Position numbers and translations under genes: made by a program. Under the pieces are notes generated by a model, which saw only the letters and a program-made list of their open reading frames with translations, was not told the origin of the DNA and searched no databases. From positions 310,001 to 374,000 of the forward strand of contig JACKJA010000002.1 of NCBI GenBank assembly GCA_020638175.1: a stretch of 64,000 nucleotides of DNA, written 5' to 3'. This DNA comes from Rhodospirillales bacterium (GTDB lineage: Bacteria > Pseudomonadota > Alphaproteobacteria > Micavibrionales > Micavibrionaceae). Shown here piece after piece: positions 1 through 9,544 of the stretch; the stretch's first letter is position 1; every line of letters begins with the position of its first letter.

Positions 1-772
1 GCGCCATTTTAACTTCTTCATCAACACTGCCGGACAGGCCGTCAACCGGCACCATCGGCATAATCAGGTCTTTCGGCTGTTCGCCAACTTCACGGATATA
101 AGAAGCCTCGGCAAAGCGCAGCGATTCACGAACACTGGCTTCCTGAGCCCGCGCCGAAGCCACACGGGCACGGGCTTGCTCGACATCCGCCTGCGTCGTA
201 CGGCCAGCGGAAGCGCTTTCATCAATCTGCTGCATCAGAGAAACGTGTTCCGCAACGTTATCACGTGCGATTTTCAACAATTCACGTTGACGCATTACTT
301 CCAGATAAGCCTCAACAATCGCCAGACCAACCAGCTCGGATGCTTCCCGAACCCGGTTCGAGGCCGACAAAACGCGGGCTTGCTGACGCAGGTTTTCATA
401 CTTGGTTTCAAACCCGTCAAACAACAGCTGGGTCAAAGTCAGCCCGGCTTCATAGCGCCACATGTTTTCTTCGTCATTACCAACACCGGCGCGCGTTGCC
501 GGGTCGTCACTGTGTTCGTAACCGGTATCGGCACGCAAATCAACAGAGGGCAGATACAAGGATTTAGCCTGGTTCAATTCTTCATCAGTCGCCCGGCGGT
601 TATTTGCCACAACGCCGTATTCCGGGTTGAGCGCAAGCCCTACAGCCACAGCATCGCGAAGATTAATCTGCTGGTAATTCTCGGCGCCCTGCGCCAAAGC
701 TGTCGCACTAACCGCCATCAAGGCCGCACAGGATGCGCTCAAAGCCAAATATTTAATCTTTTTTCCCAACAT
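1..772 (-). CDS. TolC-family outer membrane efflux protein (partial, cut by window edge)
   Basis: The reverse strand is open from an ATG at 772 to the left edge, giving 257 codons without a stop. It begins with a signal peptide (MLGKKIKYLALSASCAALMA, cleaved near ALAQG), followed by the TolC-type N-terminus (INLRDAVAVGLALNPEY) and long helical stretches rich in E, Q, A and R, as in the periplasmic helical barrel of TolC/OprM trimers. An AAGGAT ribosome site precedes the ATG. TolC proteins form the outer-membrane duct of type I secretion and efflux systems. It follows the RTX adhesin gene on the same strand, so it is probably that adhesin's export channel. The C-terminal half lies outside the window. 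Confidence 0.85.
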   Translation of the reverse strand, partial: MLGKKIKYLALSASCAALMAVSATALAQGAENYQQINLRDAVAVGLALNPEYGVVANNRRATDEELNQAKSLYLPSVDLRADTGYEHSDDPATRAGVGNDEENMWRYEAGLTLTQLLFDGFETKYENLRQQARVLSASNRVREASELVGLAIVEAYLEVMRQRELLKIARDNVAEHVSLMQQIDESASAGRTTQADVEQARARVASARAQEASVRESLRFAEASYIREVGEQPKDLIMPMVPVDGLSGSVDEEVKMA

Positions 773-963
773 TGATTCTATCCTTTTTAAAATGTCCCTT
801 CAGCCGACGAAACAGGTAATCTGCCTAGACTATATCCGCCTGACCTTCGATTATTACAAATCGCCTGTCTTGATCCCAATATAATACTGCCTTATGTCGG
901 TTCAATTACTTAGCCCCTTTTTCGGTAATTATGCAAGCAAAAAACCCGACAAATTCACCTGAC

Positions 964-993
964 AAAACAGCCCTTCTGGAAAGGGCTGTTTTT
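964..993 (-). terminator. Rho-independent terminator after the RTX adhesin gene
   Basis: A perfect 10-bp stem (966-975 with 981-990) has a 5-base loop and A/T tracts on both sides, so it could work in both directions. It begins about 25 bases after the adhesin stop codon and separates that gene from the TolC-like gene. Confidence 0.8.
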
Positions 994-1015
994 AAATTTT
1001 GTTTATCGTTCGTTA

Positions 1016-4000
1016 TTAAGCGACGTTGCTGCTGTTTTGCAAAGAAACCAGCTCTTCGGCGCTCAAACCAGTAACGCCCTCCAGGACAACTACGCCAACC
1101 GCGTTGCTGATATCACCCGTCCCGCTCACATCGATCGCAATCACGGTGTCCGTTCCGTTATCCGCAACATAGACAAAGTCGTTAATCGCATTGCTGACAG
1201 GGTCAAACTGCTCAAGAATCTGGGTAAAGTCCAGACGGTCGCCACCTTCGAGGTCAAAGTCGGCAATGGTGTCTATCCCTTTTGCCAGAGAGTCGAATCC
1301 GAACGTATCAGCCCCGGCCCCGCCATAGAGAACATCATCACCGGCCCCGCCAAACAACATATCATCGCCGCCTTGACCGTAAAGAACGTCATCACGGGAA
1401 GATCCGTAAATCGCATTCGCTGAATCATCACCGGAAATTTCTGTCGGCTCCAGACCGTTTGCCCCGTTATAGAATGAGAACCAGGCATCAACAATCTGCC
1501 CTTCACGGCCATCTTCATAAAGGAACGTCCCCTCATGGGAAATCCAGTTACCGTCCTGCCAATATGAAGTTTCGACGGCAGACAGGTTAATCGAAGAAAT
1601 ACCAACGCTGGACAGACCGGACATTTCAGTGTCCTGAGAAATCCCGTCCTGATTAGCATCCTGCCACACAATCAGATCACTCCAAACGGCATCGGTGTCA
1701 TTGATTACACCATCGCCATTAATGTCATAAGAGGCCAGAACCGCAAAACCGTCTGTAACGGCCGTACCAAACAGCTCCGTATGATCGTTAATCACACCGT
1801 CGCCATTGATATCGATAGCCAGCAAGCCATCATCCGCGCCAACCCATCCTGTTTTGTCGGCCACGCCGTCATTATCCATATCGAACAGGACGCCTTCTGA
1901 AACGGAGACCAGTTCAACACCATCACCGTCCAGATCAAGAACCAGCGGCGAAGAAACGATCGTCACTTCCACGACTTTCGTGGTCGATGCCGTGTTATCG
2001 AAAGGATTACATTCCTGACCGGACAGGTTTGTTTCCGCACTGTGTGCCGTAACAACGAACTCATGAATACCTTGCGGGATAATGTAATCCGGGTTTTGCC
2101 ACGCATAAGTCTTGCCATCAGGAACCGGGATAGACGGGAAGACAATCTGCAGACCTACCGCATCAGCGGCAGATATTTCCCAAACACCCGGCGCAATTTC
2201 CGTCCCGGCGCTAAAGGTTATGCCAAAATCAGAAAGAACAGCCGGAAGAATAACGGTGTAGTGAGTAATACTCTCTGAACCATCCGTATCCGTAACGGCA
2301 CCTATAATGGTAAACGGCTGTGAAATTCCGCTACCCCAGTATTTGTAGTTCCAGGAGGTAATATCCTCACCATCAATCACATCCCAGCGTTCACCTGCTC
2401 CTGTATTATAAGAGCTGCTCGGCATAGAAACATCCAGTGTCGGAGCATCAGCCACAGCATCAACAAATATGCTAAAGCCGTCTTGTGACATAACCGTTGA
2501 ATCCGTGTCCGGATCATAAACAGATGCCTTTACGCTCAGCCCCGTCAGATCAACATCGCTGTCGGCAGGCGGAGCCAGTACAAAACCGCCATCATACAAC
2601 TTCTGTCCGGCAGGCAATGTGACTTTATATTCACCGGGGTTACCGGTCGCTGCCCAGCCTGCCCCGCTGAATCCCCATCCGGCGGCCACGCCGGTCAAAA
2701 GAAGCGTCAGGATTTCGTTGCCGTTACCGCCCGTAACCTGAGCGTCAACATTGACAAAAATAGAACCGTCTTCTTTGACACACAGGTCATAGCCACAATT
2801 ATTGACCACGACACAGACATCAACCGGCGGCGGGCATTCGCCATCCAACGTCAAGTTCGCAACGCTGCTATCACCGTCACCATCCGTCAATGTGTATTCA
2901 AACACATCAATCGGGCATTCGTGGCTCTCGGTAGCGTACGTTACATCAAAGATAATGTCCTCATAATCCTGGTCACCCAGATTAGGAAGATCTTCAAAGC
3001 CGATCCGCAGGACTTCGCTATCGGAAGCATCCGCCAGACCCGAAACAACCCGTACGGAATCGTCTGTATTCAGGTTATTCGTGCTGCCACGTTCCGTCGT
3101 GTGGTAAACAGCGCCTTGTAAAACCGTATCGGCCAACGTTGTGTTGTTGGTGTAGATCAGAGCCACATCAGCGCCGTCATCGGCAATATTCGCCGCACGT
3201 TCTTCCGCCGTACCGTACTTGTACACGAACTGCAACGTCCCGTTATTCAGGTCAATACCGGAATAACTGCTGTTTTCGGTATAGCCGTTAGCAATAATGA
3301 AAAAGGCTATTTCCTGATTAGCATCCGCAGAAAAACTATATTCCGTGCCAGGAGCAGGATTATTACCATTTCTAATAATGATTTCTGCTGTCTGCAACGT
3401 CCCGTCATCGGCCACCGTATACATACCAAACGTATTGTTAAACCCGGCCCCTTCAGAAACAAACGTGATCGTCCCTGTGCTGGGTCCATCCGTTTTCAGA
3501 TCGTCGGTATAAATACCCAAATTGTTAAGCGCATCCCCGGAAATAGCAACGCCCCCACTCAAAAGCGGGAATTCCAGCGTCTCATTAAATTCATGATCGA
3601 CGCTCACACCACCCGTGCCACCAAACAGGGTATAGTTATATGTCCCGTTGGAGAAAATTTCGAGCTGGCCGTAATTGCCGTCAATCGTTGTCGAACCGCC
3701 ATCCGGAACATTCACGGTTGTCGTGCCAAAACGCACTTGCGTTACCGTATTGTCCAGATCGTTACTCAGATCATCGGCTGCGCCCGGACCACCATTCAGA
3801 CCGGTAATGACATTGCCATTTGTTCCACCATTGATGACCTGATAGTCGTTCACATCATGATGCGCCGTCAAACCGTCATCCAGAACATTAATAGTAATCA
3901 CACTGTTCGTGGCATCGCCTTCGTTGTCCGTCGCGGTCAAGCCGAATTGCAGCATAATACTGTCATTAGGATCAGTCTTATCCGGATGGTCCAGCGTACC

Positions 4001-7000
4001 CAGCAGGGTAAACTGGTAATTACCATTCGGCTGCAGGGCCATCGTAAAGATCGTCTCAGCCCCGGCTTTACCTGTGTAGGTATTGCCCACCAGCGTCACA
4101 AGCACCGGAATGCCGCCGGACATCAGTGTCACACCACTAAAGAATCCGCCATTGGCCGCCACACTGCCCGTATCCGCGCCGTAATTAACGCTGACACTGT
4201 CATTAACAACAATCGGACCAAGATTGGTTTCATCAACCGTTTTTTCTTCCGGCGCAATTTCCGGTGCGTCATCTTCCTTGATGCACAGGCGGATCACATC
4301 GAAAGCACTGGCTTCGTTGTCGGTAAAGTCAACTTCATTGTCAGAAACCGGTGCTTCCGTTGCAACCGATTCAACATCCAGCGTGTAATTACCCGTAACG
4401 CCGTCCGGCACGTTAATGCCCAGTCCCGGCAAGTCCGCTGTGCTCAACTCCCAAACACCCGGCGCTACTTCCGTACCGGCTGTTAACGTCGTGCCGGCAG
4501 GCACCCCGCTGATCCGCACAACTGAAATCGTTTCAGAACCATCGGTATCCGTTACGCTCGTAGAAATATTCAGCGCAATCGTCGTACCTTCTTCGCCATT
4601 GGCGTTCGAAGCGTTCAAATTCGGCGTATCCGCCACAGCATCGACAATAATGTCAAAACCATCGGTCGCCGAAGCACTCGTGTCCGTTGCTGGTTCGTAA
4701 GCCGTCGCAGTCGCTACCAGACCATTCAGGTCGATATCGCTATCCGCTGGCGGCGTAAAGGTCATAACCGTGCTCAGGCTTTCCCCGGCTGGCAATACAA
4801 CCGTCCACGTACCCGTTCCGGCATTATACGTCCCAACCGGTGCACTAAAGCCCCAGCCCGGACCAATGCCCGTAACCGTCACGGTCAGGATTTCGTTCCC
4901 CGACCCTTCGGACGACAACGTCGCAACGATCGGCACGTTAACGCTGCCATCTTCCTTGACAATCACATCACCGATATTCGTGAACGGATTACCGGCAACC
5001 GGCAACCATGTCACGGCAATATCCGTGCTGGCCGTCGCAATATTGTCCGTCAAATCCGGTTCAACATCGCTTGTGTTGGTTTCTTCGGCAATCGCCGTTA
5101 CCGTCAGGTTCACCGTACCGACGAAATCAGTCGGAGATGTAATCTGCAGGCTGGCTATATCGCCGGGCGCAACATTCCACGTACCATCCAGATTATCGGT
5201 GCCCACATTCAGGCTGAAACCAGCCGGAACACCGGAAATAATAAAGCCGGTAATGCTTTCAGAACCGTCCGTATCTGTTACGGATGCACTGGCCTCAATA
5301 TCCAGAGCCGTATTCACGTGCCCGACAATACCATTGGCATCAACATCCGGCGTATCGGCAACCGCATCGACAATAATGTCGAACGGAATTGCATCAACAG
5401 AAGACGTCGTACCACTCGCCGGTTCATAGACGCTGGCACTGGCTTGCAGACCCGTCAAATCAACATCACTGTCCGGGAAAGGCCCCATCGTCAACTGACC
5501 GCTGTAATCCTGACCGGCCGGTGCCGTGTAGGTCCATGTTCCGGTACCCGCATCGTAAGACCCTTCATTAAACTGGAGACTCCACGTTGGATCAATGCCG
5601 GTCACTGTTACGGTCAAAACTTCGTTACCCGTACCACCCGGCGCCAGATTAGCAATAACGGGGAAGGTAATCGTGCTGTCTTCATCAACAATCTGATCGC
5701 CGACAGAAAGGATCGGATCATGCGATACCGGCAACCATTGCACCTTGATATCAACATCGTTTGTCGCGACGTTATCCGTGAAGTCAGGTTCCAGATCGGA
5801 CAGGGTTGTTTCTTCGGCAATCGCCGTTACCGTCAAATTCAGGGAGCCGACGAAATCAGTCGGCGCCGTGATTTGCAAAGCGGCAATGTCAGCCGGATCA
5901 ACACTCCACGTGCCATCCAGATTATCGGTGCCCACATTCAGGCTGAAACCAGCCGGAACACCGGAAATAATAAAGCCGGCAATGCTTTCAGAGCCGTCCG
6001 TATCGGTTACGGATGCGCTGGCCTCAATGTCCAGAGCCGTATTGACCAGACCAACAATACCGCTGGCATCAACGTCCGGCGTATCGGCAACCGCATCAAC
6101 CAGAATATCAAACGGATCAGATGTAACTGTCGCCGTCGTAGCGCTGGCCGGTTCGTATACGGACATCACCGCAACCAGACCCGTCATATCGACGTCACTG
6201 TCCGGGAAAGGCCCCATCGTCAACTGACCGCTGTAATCCTGACCGGCCGGTGCCGTGTAAGACCACGTTTGCGTCGCCGGGTTGTAAGATCCTTCGGTGA
6301 ATTGCAACGTCCAGCTCGGATCAATTCCGGTAATGCTGACCGTCAGCACTTCATTGCCGCTGCCGCCCGGTGCCAGCTTGGCCTCAACCGGCAAGGTAAT
6401 CAAGCTGTCTTCATCGACAACCAGACCGTTAACGTCGATTGTCGGCGGGTTGGCAACCGGATTCCATGTCAGGGTGAAGCTATCCGTATCCTGATTGTCG
6501 TTATCAGAATAATCGACTTCACCGTCACTCACCGGGTTTTCGGTCGTAAAGATCGTAGCAACCAGATTAATGCTGCCCGTGAAATCGGCGGGCGGTGTAA
6601 TTTGCAGGCCAGCCAGTTCCGCAGGCGTAAACGTCCACACGCCGCCACCGGCATCCGTACCGGCATTAAAGCTAAAGCCCGCCGGAACACCGGAAATCTG
6701 ATAACCGGTAATCGTTTCGGACCCATCGGTATCACTGCCCAGAGAACCACTGACATTCACAGCCAGAACGTCACCTTCGTTACCGGTATTATCCAAACCG
6801 TCAACATCCGGCTTATCGGCCACAGCATCAACAATCACGTCAATGGCTTCGCTTGTCTGTGCCGTATCGCCGCCAACCGTTTCCGTTGACTTGGCCGTAA
6901 TAACCAGCCCTGTCAGATCGACATCGCTTTCCGCCGGCGGCGCTAGCGTAAACCCGCCAACATAATCATCACCGGCAGGCATCGTAATCGTCCATGTCCC

Positions 7001-8107
7001 CGGTGTAGGCTCGGTCCAGCCCGCACCCGTAAAGGTCCAGCCCGCAGGCACACCCTTCACCGTCACGGTCAGATATTCCGAACCATCCGTATCGGTCAGA
7101 TACGCTTCAAGTGGCACGAAAACAGAGCCATCTTCTTTAACTTGTGCATTATCAACCAGCAAATCCGGCGCATCGGCGCGCGGCAAAGAGGGTGCTTGCT
7201 CTTCGATTGCAAACAATTCATCGCGGAATTCCGGCAAACCAAACTGCAACTCCGTCGGACCAATCGGACCGATCGCATCCGGAGAGTCCAAAGGCGCCGA
7301 ATCAACACTGCTCTGGAAACCAAAACCCCCACGGCCAGCCGCGCCGCCAGCTTCACCGGCAGCAGGTTCAACTTCAGCCAACTGTTGTGCCAAAGCCGCA
7401 AGATCATCTTCCTGACCTTGCTGGGAACGAATTTCGGCTTGCGCAACCTGCTCTTCCGCCTCGTCCTTGGCCATTTCATCGCTCATCGCCGATGCAAGCT
7501 TCAGAACATCAGAAAACTCGCGCAAAGATATAATATTGTCGCCATAAGACATTTCCGGCGGATTTTCAGAAGCCATGGCTTCCTGGAAATTCTGAAGGAT
7601 CAACTTGCCGCCGTTATCAAAAGAAATAATCAGCGCCCCGTCTTCTTCAACAGCCTGCGCTCCATTTTCAGGATCTGTATTAAATTCGTATTGGCGGCCC
7701 GGCTCCAGCCTGTAAACCAGGCTCTGGCCATTTTCCGGCATAACAAACTCAACAGGAGCCAAATCGCCTGCCAGTCTCTCGTATAAGTCTTTTGCCTTAT
7801 AGACCGTGTCGTCTGCTAGAATAATTTCAGCATTTTCATTCGCCAGATCATGGAAATTAGTAATCTTGATAGAACCGCCATCCTTGAAAGTCAGGACCAG
7901 CATCTCGCCATCAAGGCTCATACCCTCGATTTGTGCGCTACTAACGGAAAGCTGGGTAATATCCCCCCCGACAATGTCGACACTCTTGCTGGCATCGGCA
8001 TAAACCTGCGTTTCGGTAATTTTACCGTTTTCATCCCTAAAACATACATCGTCAGCCACGCCTTCATTGCCTGATGCATCAATATTCGCCTTGCTCTCCG
8101 TCGCCAT
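1016..8107 (-). CDS. Giant RTX / BapA-LapA-like adhesin, type I secreted
   Basis: A 2363-residue acidic protein without a classical signal peptide. Residues 1-240 contain two BapA-prefix-like beta units (LVLTFKDGGSIKI near 70, LIISFDNGGKLIL near 155), then an A/E/Q-rich linker. About 300-1400 is a series of roughly 240-residue Ig/cadherin-like modules that repeat DTDGSE...ISGVPAG. A DUF4114-like segment lies near 1660-1730 (GDQDYEDIIFDV). Residues 2060-2135 carry EF-hand-like calcium loops (DLDGDGVE, DINGDGVIND). Near 2225-2265 are glycine-rich RTX nonapeptides (GGDDMLFGG, GAGDDVLYGG), followed by a type I secretion C-terminus. Cell-surface adhesion or biofilm matrix is the family role. The start has AAGGAG 7 bases upstream. 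The neighbouring TolC-like gene supports type I export. Confidence 0.9.
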   Translation of the reverse strand: MATESKANIDASGNEGVADDVCFRDENGKITETQVYADASKSVDIVGGDITQLSVSSAQIEGMSLDGEMLVLTFKDGGSIKITNFHDLANENAEIILADDTVYKAKDLYERLAGDLAPVEFVMPENGQSLVYRLEPGRQYEFNTDPENGAQAVEEDGALIISFDNGGKLILQNFQEAMASENPPEMSYGDNIISLREFSDVLKLASAMSDEMAKDEAEEQVAQAEIRSQQGQEDDLAALAQQLAEVEPAAGEAGGAAGRGGFGFQSSVDSAPLDSPDAIGPIGPTELQFGLPEFRDELFAIEEQAPSLPRADAPDLLVDNAQVKEDGSVFVPLEAYLTDTDGSEYLTVTVKGVPAGWTFTGAGWTEPTPGTWTITMPAGDDYVGGFTLAPPAESDVDLTGLVITAKSTETVGGDTAQTSEAIDVIVDAVADKPDVDGLDNTGNEGDVLAVNVSGSLGSDTDGSETITGYQISGVPAGFSFNAGTDAGGGVWTFTPAELAGLQITPPADFTGSINLVATIFTTENPVSDGEVDYSDNDNQDTDSFTLTWNPVANPPTIDVNGLVVDEDSLITLPVEAKLAPGGSGNEVLTVSITGIDPSWTLQFTEGSYNPATQTWSYTAPAGQDYSGQLTMGPFPDSDVDMTGLVAVMSVYEPASATTATVTSDPFDILVDAVADTPDVDASGIVGLVNTALDIEASASVTDTDGSESIAGFIISGVPAGFSLNVGTDNLDGTWSVDPADIAALQITAPTDFVGSLNLTVTAIAEETTLSDLEPDFTDNVATNDVDIKVQWLPVSHDPILSVGDQIVDEDSTITFPVIANLAPGGTGNEVLTVTVTGIDPTWSLQFNEGSYDAGTGTWTYTAPAGQDYSGQLTMGPFPDSDVDLTGLQASASVYEPASGTTSSVDAIPFDIIVDAVADTPDVDANGIVGHVNTALDIEASASVTDTDGSESITGFIISGVPAGFSLNVGTDNLDGTWNVAPGDIASLQITSPTDFVGTVNLTVTAIAEETNTSDVEPDLTDNIATASTDIAVTWLPVAGNPFTNIGDVIVKEDGSVNVPIVATLSSEGSGNEILTVTVTGIGPGWGFSAPVGTYNAGTGTWTVVLPAGESLSTVMTFTPPADSDIDLNGLVATATAYEPATDTSASATDGFDIIVDAVADTPNLNASNANGEEGTTIALNISTSVTDTDGSETISVVRISGVPAGTTLTAGTEVAPGVWELSTADLPGLGINVPDGVTGNYTLDVESVATEAPVSDNEVDFTDNEASAFDVIRLCIKEDDAPEIAPEEKTVDETNLGPIVVNDSVSVNYGADTGSVAANGGFFSGVTLMSGGIPVLVTLVGNTYTGKAGAETIFTMALQPNGNYQFTLLGTLDHPDKTDPNDSIMLQFGLTATDNEGDATNSVITINVLDDGLTAHHDVNDYQVINGGTNGNVITGLNGGPGAADDLSNDLDNTVTQVRFGTTTVNVPDGGSTTIDGNYGQLEIFSNGTYNYTLFGGTGGVSVDHEFNETLEFPLLSGGVAISGDALNNLGIYTDDLKTDGPSTGTITFVSEGAGFNNTFGMYTVADDGTLQTAEIIIRNGNNPAPGTEYSFSADANQEIAFFIIANGYTENSSYSGIDLNNGTLQFVYKYGTAEERAANIADDGADVALIYTNNTTLADTVLQGAVYHTTERGSTNNLNTDDSVRVVSGLADASDSEVLRIGFEDLPNLGDQDYEDIIFDVTYATESHECPIDVFEYTLTDGDGDSSVANLTLDGECPPPVDVCVVVNNCGYDLCVKEDGSIFVNVDAQVTGGNGNEILTLLLTGVAAGWGFSGAGWAATGNPGEYKVTLPAGQKLYDGGFVLAPPADSDVDLTGLSVKASVYDPDTDSTVMSQDGFSIFVDAVADAPTLDVSMPSSSYNTGAGERWDVIDGEDITSWNYKYWGSGISQPFTIIGAVTDTDGSESITHYTVILPAVLSDFGITFSAGTEIAPGVWEISAADAVGLQIVFPSIPVPDGKTYAWQNPDYIIPQGIHEFVVTAHSAETNLSGQECNPFDNTASTTKVVEVTIVSSPLVLDLDGDGVELVSVSEGVLFDMDNDGVADKTGWVGADDGLLAIDINGDGVINDHTELFGTAVTDGFAVLASYDINGDGVINDTDAVWSDLIVWQDANQDGISQDTEMSGLSSVGISSINLSAVETSYWQDGNWISHEGTFLYEDGREGQIVDAWFSFYNGANGLEPTEISGDDSANAIYGSSRDDVLYGQGGDDMLFGGAGDDVLYGGAGADTFGFDSLAKGIDTIADFDLEGGDRLDFTQILEQFDPVSNAINDFVYVADNGTDTVIAIDVSGTGDISNAVGVVVLEGVTGLSAEELVSLQNSSNVA
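4960..6420 (-). repeat. Two tandem ~729-bp near-identical repeats inside the adhesin
   Basis: The stretch containing gattatcggtgcccacattc occurs at 5191 and again at 5920, and gtgccgtgta at 5521 and 6250. This is a 729-bp (243-codon) period in frame. Neighbouring modules at 4300-4960 and 6420-7100 are more diverged. Such repeats can expand or contract by recombination and change the adhesin's length. Confidence 0.8.
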
Positions 8108-8183
8108 GTCTTTCTCCTTAAATACACACTGCCGTCGCTATGACAGACCCCGCATGCCGATATATTCAAAATGGAATGGGCCT

Positions 8184-8212
8184 TTTTACACGTTTTAGCC
8201 ATCCCCTGTCAA
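8184..8212 (-). promoter_or_regulatory. Putative sigma-70 promoter of the RTX adhesin gene
   Basis: On the minus strand a perfect TTGACA (8207-8212) is followed after 17 bases by GTAAAA (8184-8189), leaving an untranslated leader of about 70 bases before the adhesin ATG. The -10 match is weak, so this is a suggestion. Confidence 0.4.
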
Positions 8213-8736
8213 ATAAATTATGTTAAAGAACTCTGCCCTTTTATCTTATCGACTCTCTATACCGTTCCCTGATTCATCGCCCCGTTAAACATTCAAAAAG
8301 CATTTAGGGTACGTACTATTCAATACAACAAAGGTATAAAAACCCTTAACCGCGGCAGACCCCGTCAAACATAGAGCCACCTACCTGATTTTATGATGTA
8401 GCATAAGATATATGTTGAGGATGTATCCCCCTCAATCCCCGTCCACAGTTTTTTGCGATAAAAAAGACCGTTACCCATAACATTGCACACCTCATAACCA
8501 CTGACTCCGCTCAAAAAACGAATCGGTGATTCGGCGATTCGCCTGCCGCAGACACTTAAATTAGACAGAATCATACAATCACACCGCAATAATCTTGCAA
8601 AAGGAAACGGGGGATAAGCTGTGCATAAATCTTGGGATTTTTGGAATTTATATTTGAGAATCAAAGAGAAAATTTTGTAATTTAATTTTAACAAGCCATC
8701 ACTTGTTAAAATATTTCTTCAAAAAAATTGAAAAAA
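8213..8736. other. Long AT-rich intergenic stretch without a credible gene
   Basis: No open frame here has protein-like composition with a ribosome site. A 109-codon minus frame (8365-8694) has no recognisable domain. The stretch probably holds the 5' control region of the adhesin on one strand and the promoter of the structured RNA on the other. A possible plus-strand -35/-10 pair is TTGAGA at about 8656 with AT-rich sequence downstream. Confidence 0.5.
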
Positions 8737-9425
8737 GACTCGACTCGTACCGTCAAACCGAGTCACCCTGAACTTGTCCTCGGGAAACAACGTTTCTTTG
8801 AACGGAAACAACCTTCCCGGTCGTCTTCTCAGAAGACTTCCGCGTCGGGCTTTCAGGGGAAAGGGTGTCTGGATGGCACCCGGGTCCACCGGACCAAAAG
8901 GTTCTATGATACGGAAGACGCAAACTGGTATTAACCGCTTTATGTTCTGACGTTTCGTACATCCTTCCGGTGGCGCTTAAGGGGTCCGCTGCGCGGCATC
9001 TGTCCACTGTCATAAACTCCCGTGGTTGCGCACGTTAAAACGTGAATGATGATAGTGGATTGCAGAGCTTAGCGATAAAGCGTTCCCTAAAAAGCCGTCC
9101 TTTTATCATGAAAAAGAACGGCGCGTGGATGAACCACCACGATAATCTTACGGACAGGAGGTTGTCCGTAGCTGTGTCGGGAAAGCAGAGCAAAACGCGA
9201 TTGCCCCTTTCCTGAACAGCGGGTCAAAGCGTTGACCCTTGCAGACTTTACGCCATGTCTTCGAACATGGGCAGCGAATGCTTGGCATTCGGTGAGTAAA
9301 GAGCGCTGCAAGAGCATGCTTCTCAAACCGAAACCCCGGCACCGCTCCGGTTTTTTGCAAAGGTTGCATTTACGTGCAAATAATGTAAAAAGACTGGTTG
9401 GTTGTCGGGGTTTCTTTTGTTTTTC
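8737..9425 (+). ncRNA. Candidate large structured noncoding RNA (~690 nt), class not recognised
   Basis: No frame is protein-like, but consecutive complementary arms run through the whole stretch. Helices seen: 8742-8747/8759-8764; 8781-8786/8814-8819; 8823-8828/8832-8837; 8863-8867/8877-8881; 8883-8887/8891-8895; 8912-8925/8952-8969 (bulged); 9003-9013/9046-9059 enclosing 9031-9036/9039-9044; 9094-9104/9112-9122; 9124-9128/9137-9141; 9149-9156/9163-9170; 9221-9227/9232-9238. A multibranch unit follows: outer helices 9239-9244/9306-9311 and 9246-9251/9296-9301 enclose hairpins 9253-9258/9265-9270 and 9275-9281/9285-9291. A 12-bp helix 9330-9341/9403-9414 followed by a U-rich tail fits a plus-strand end. 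Size and layout resemble large ornate RNAs such as OLE, GOLLD or ROOL, but I cannot match it to any. It does not look like RNase P, tmRNA, SRP RNA or a group II intron. Confidence 0.65.
9325..9425 (+). terminator. Two alternative 3'-end hairpins of the structured RNA
   Basis: AAACCG (9325-9330) pairs with CGGTTT (9348-9353), followed by a T run to 9356, which looks like a simple terminator. The same segment (9330-9341) can instead pair over 12 bases with 9403-9414, followed by TTTTGTTTTT. The two foldings exclude each other. A third option pairs 9406-9413 with AAACCCG at 9429-9435. Confidence 0.55.
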
Positions 9426-9544
9426 AAAAAACCCGCCCTACAGAAATTTGGGCTATCGTCCAAATGGAAGAACATGTAAGATGGTTTCCGTACTATTTTG
9501 TTCGGTTAAAGACAAATAGGCGGTTGTTTTTTTTAGGAAGATAA

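Noticed and set aside
3593..6889. Long plus-strand open frames (up to 523 codons) opposite the adhesin
   Set aside because: They are arginine- and isoleucine-rich mirror readings of a repetitive gene, have no ribosome site or domain, and the opposite strand clearly encodes the adhesin.
8365..8694. 109-codon minus frame upstream of the adhesin
   Set aside because: No ribosome site, no motif, AT-rich chance composition.
8763..8790. Possible copy of the dispersed palindromic repeat (caccctgaacttg)
   Set aside because: Only one arm resembles the usual repeat; the matching inverted arm is absent, so it is treated as part of the RNA.
8753..9013. 86-codon minus frame inside the structured RNA region
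   Set aside because: Composition is not protein-like, and the region is explained better by nested helices.
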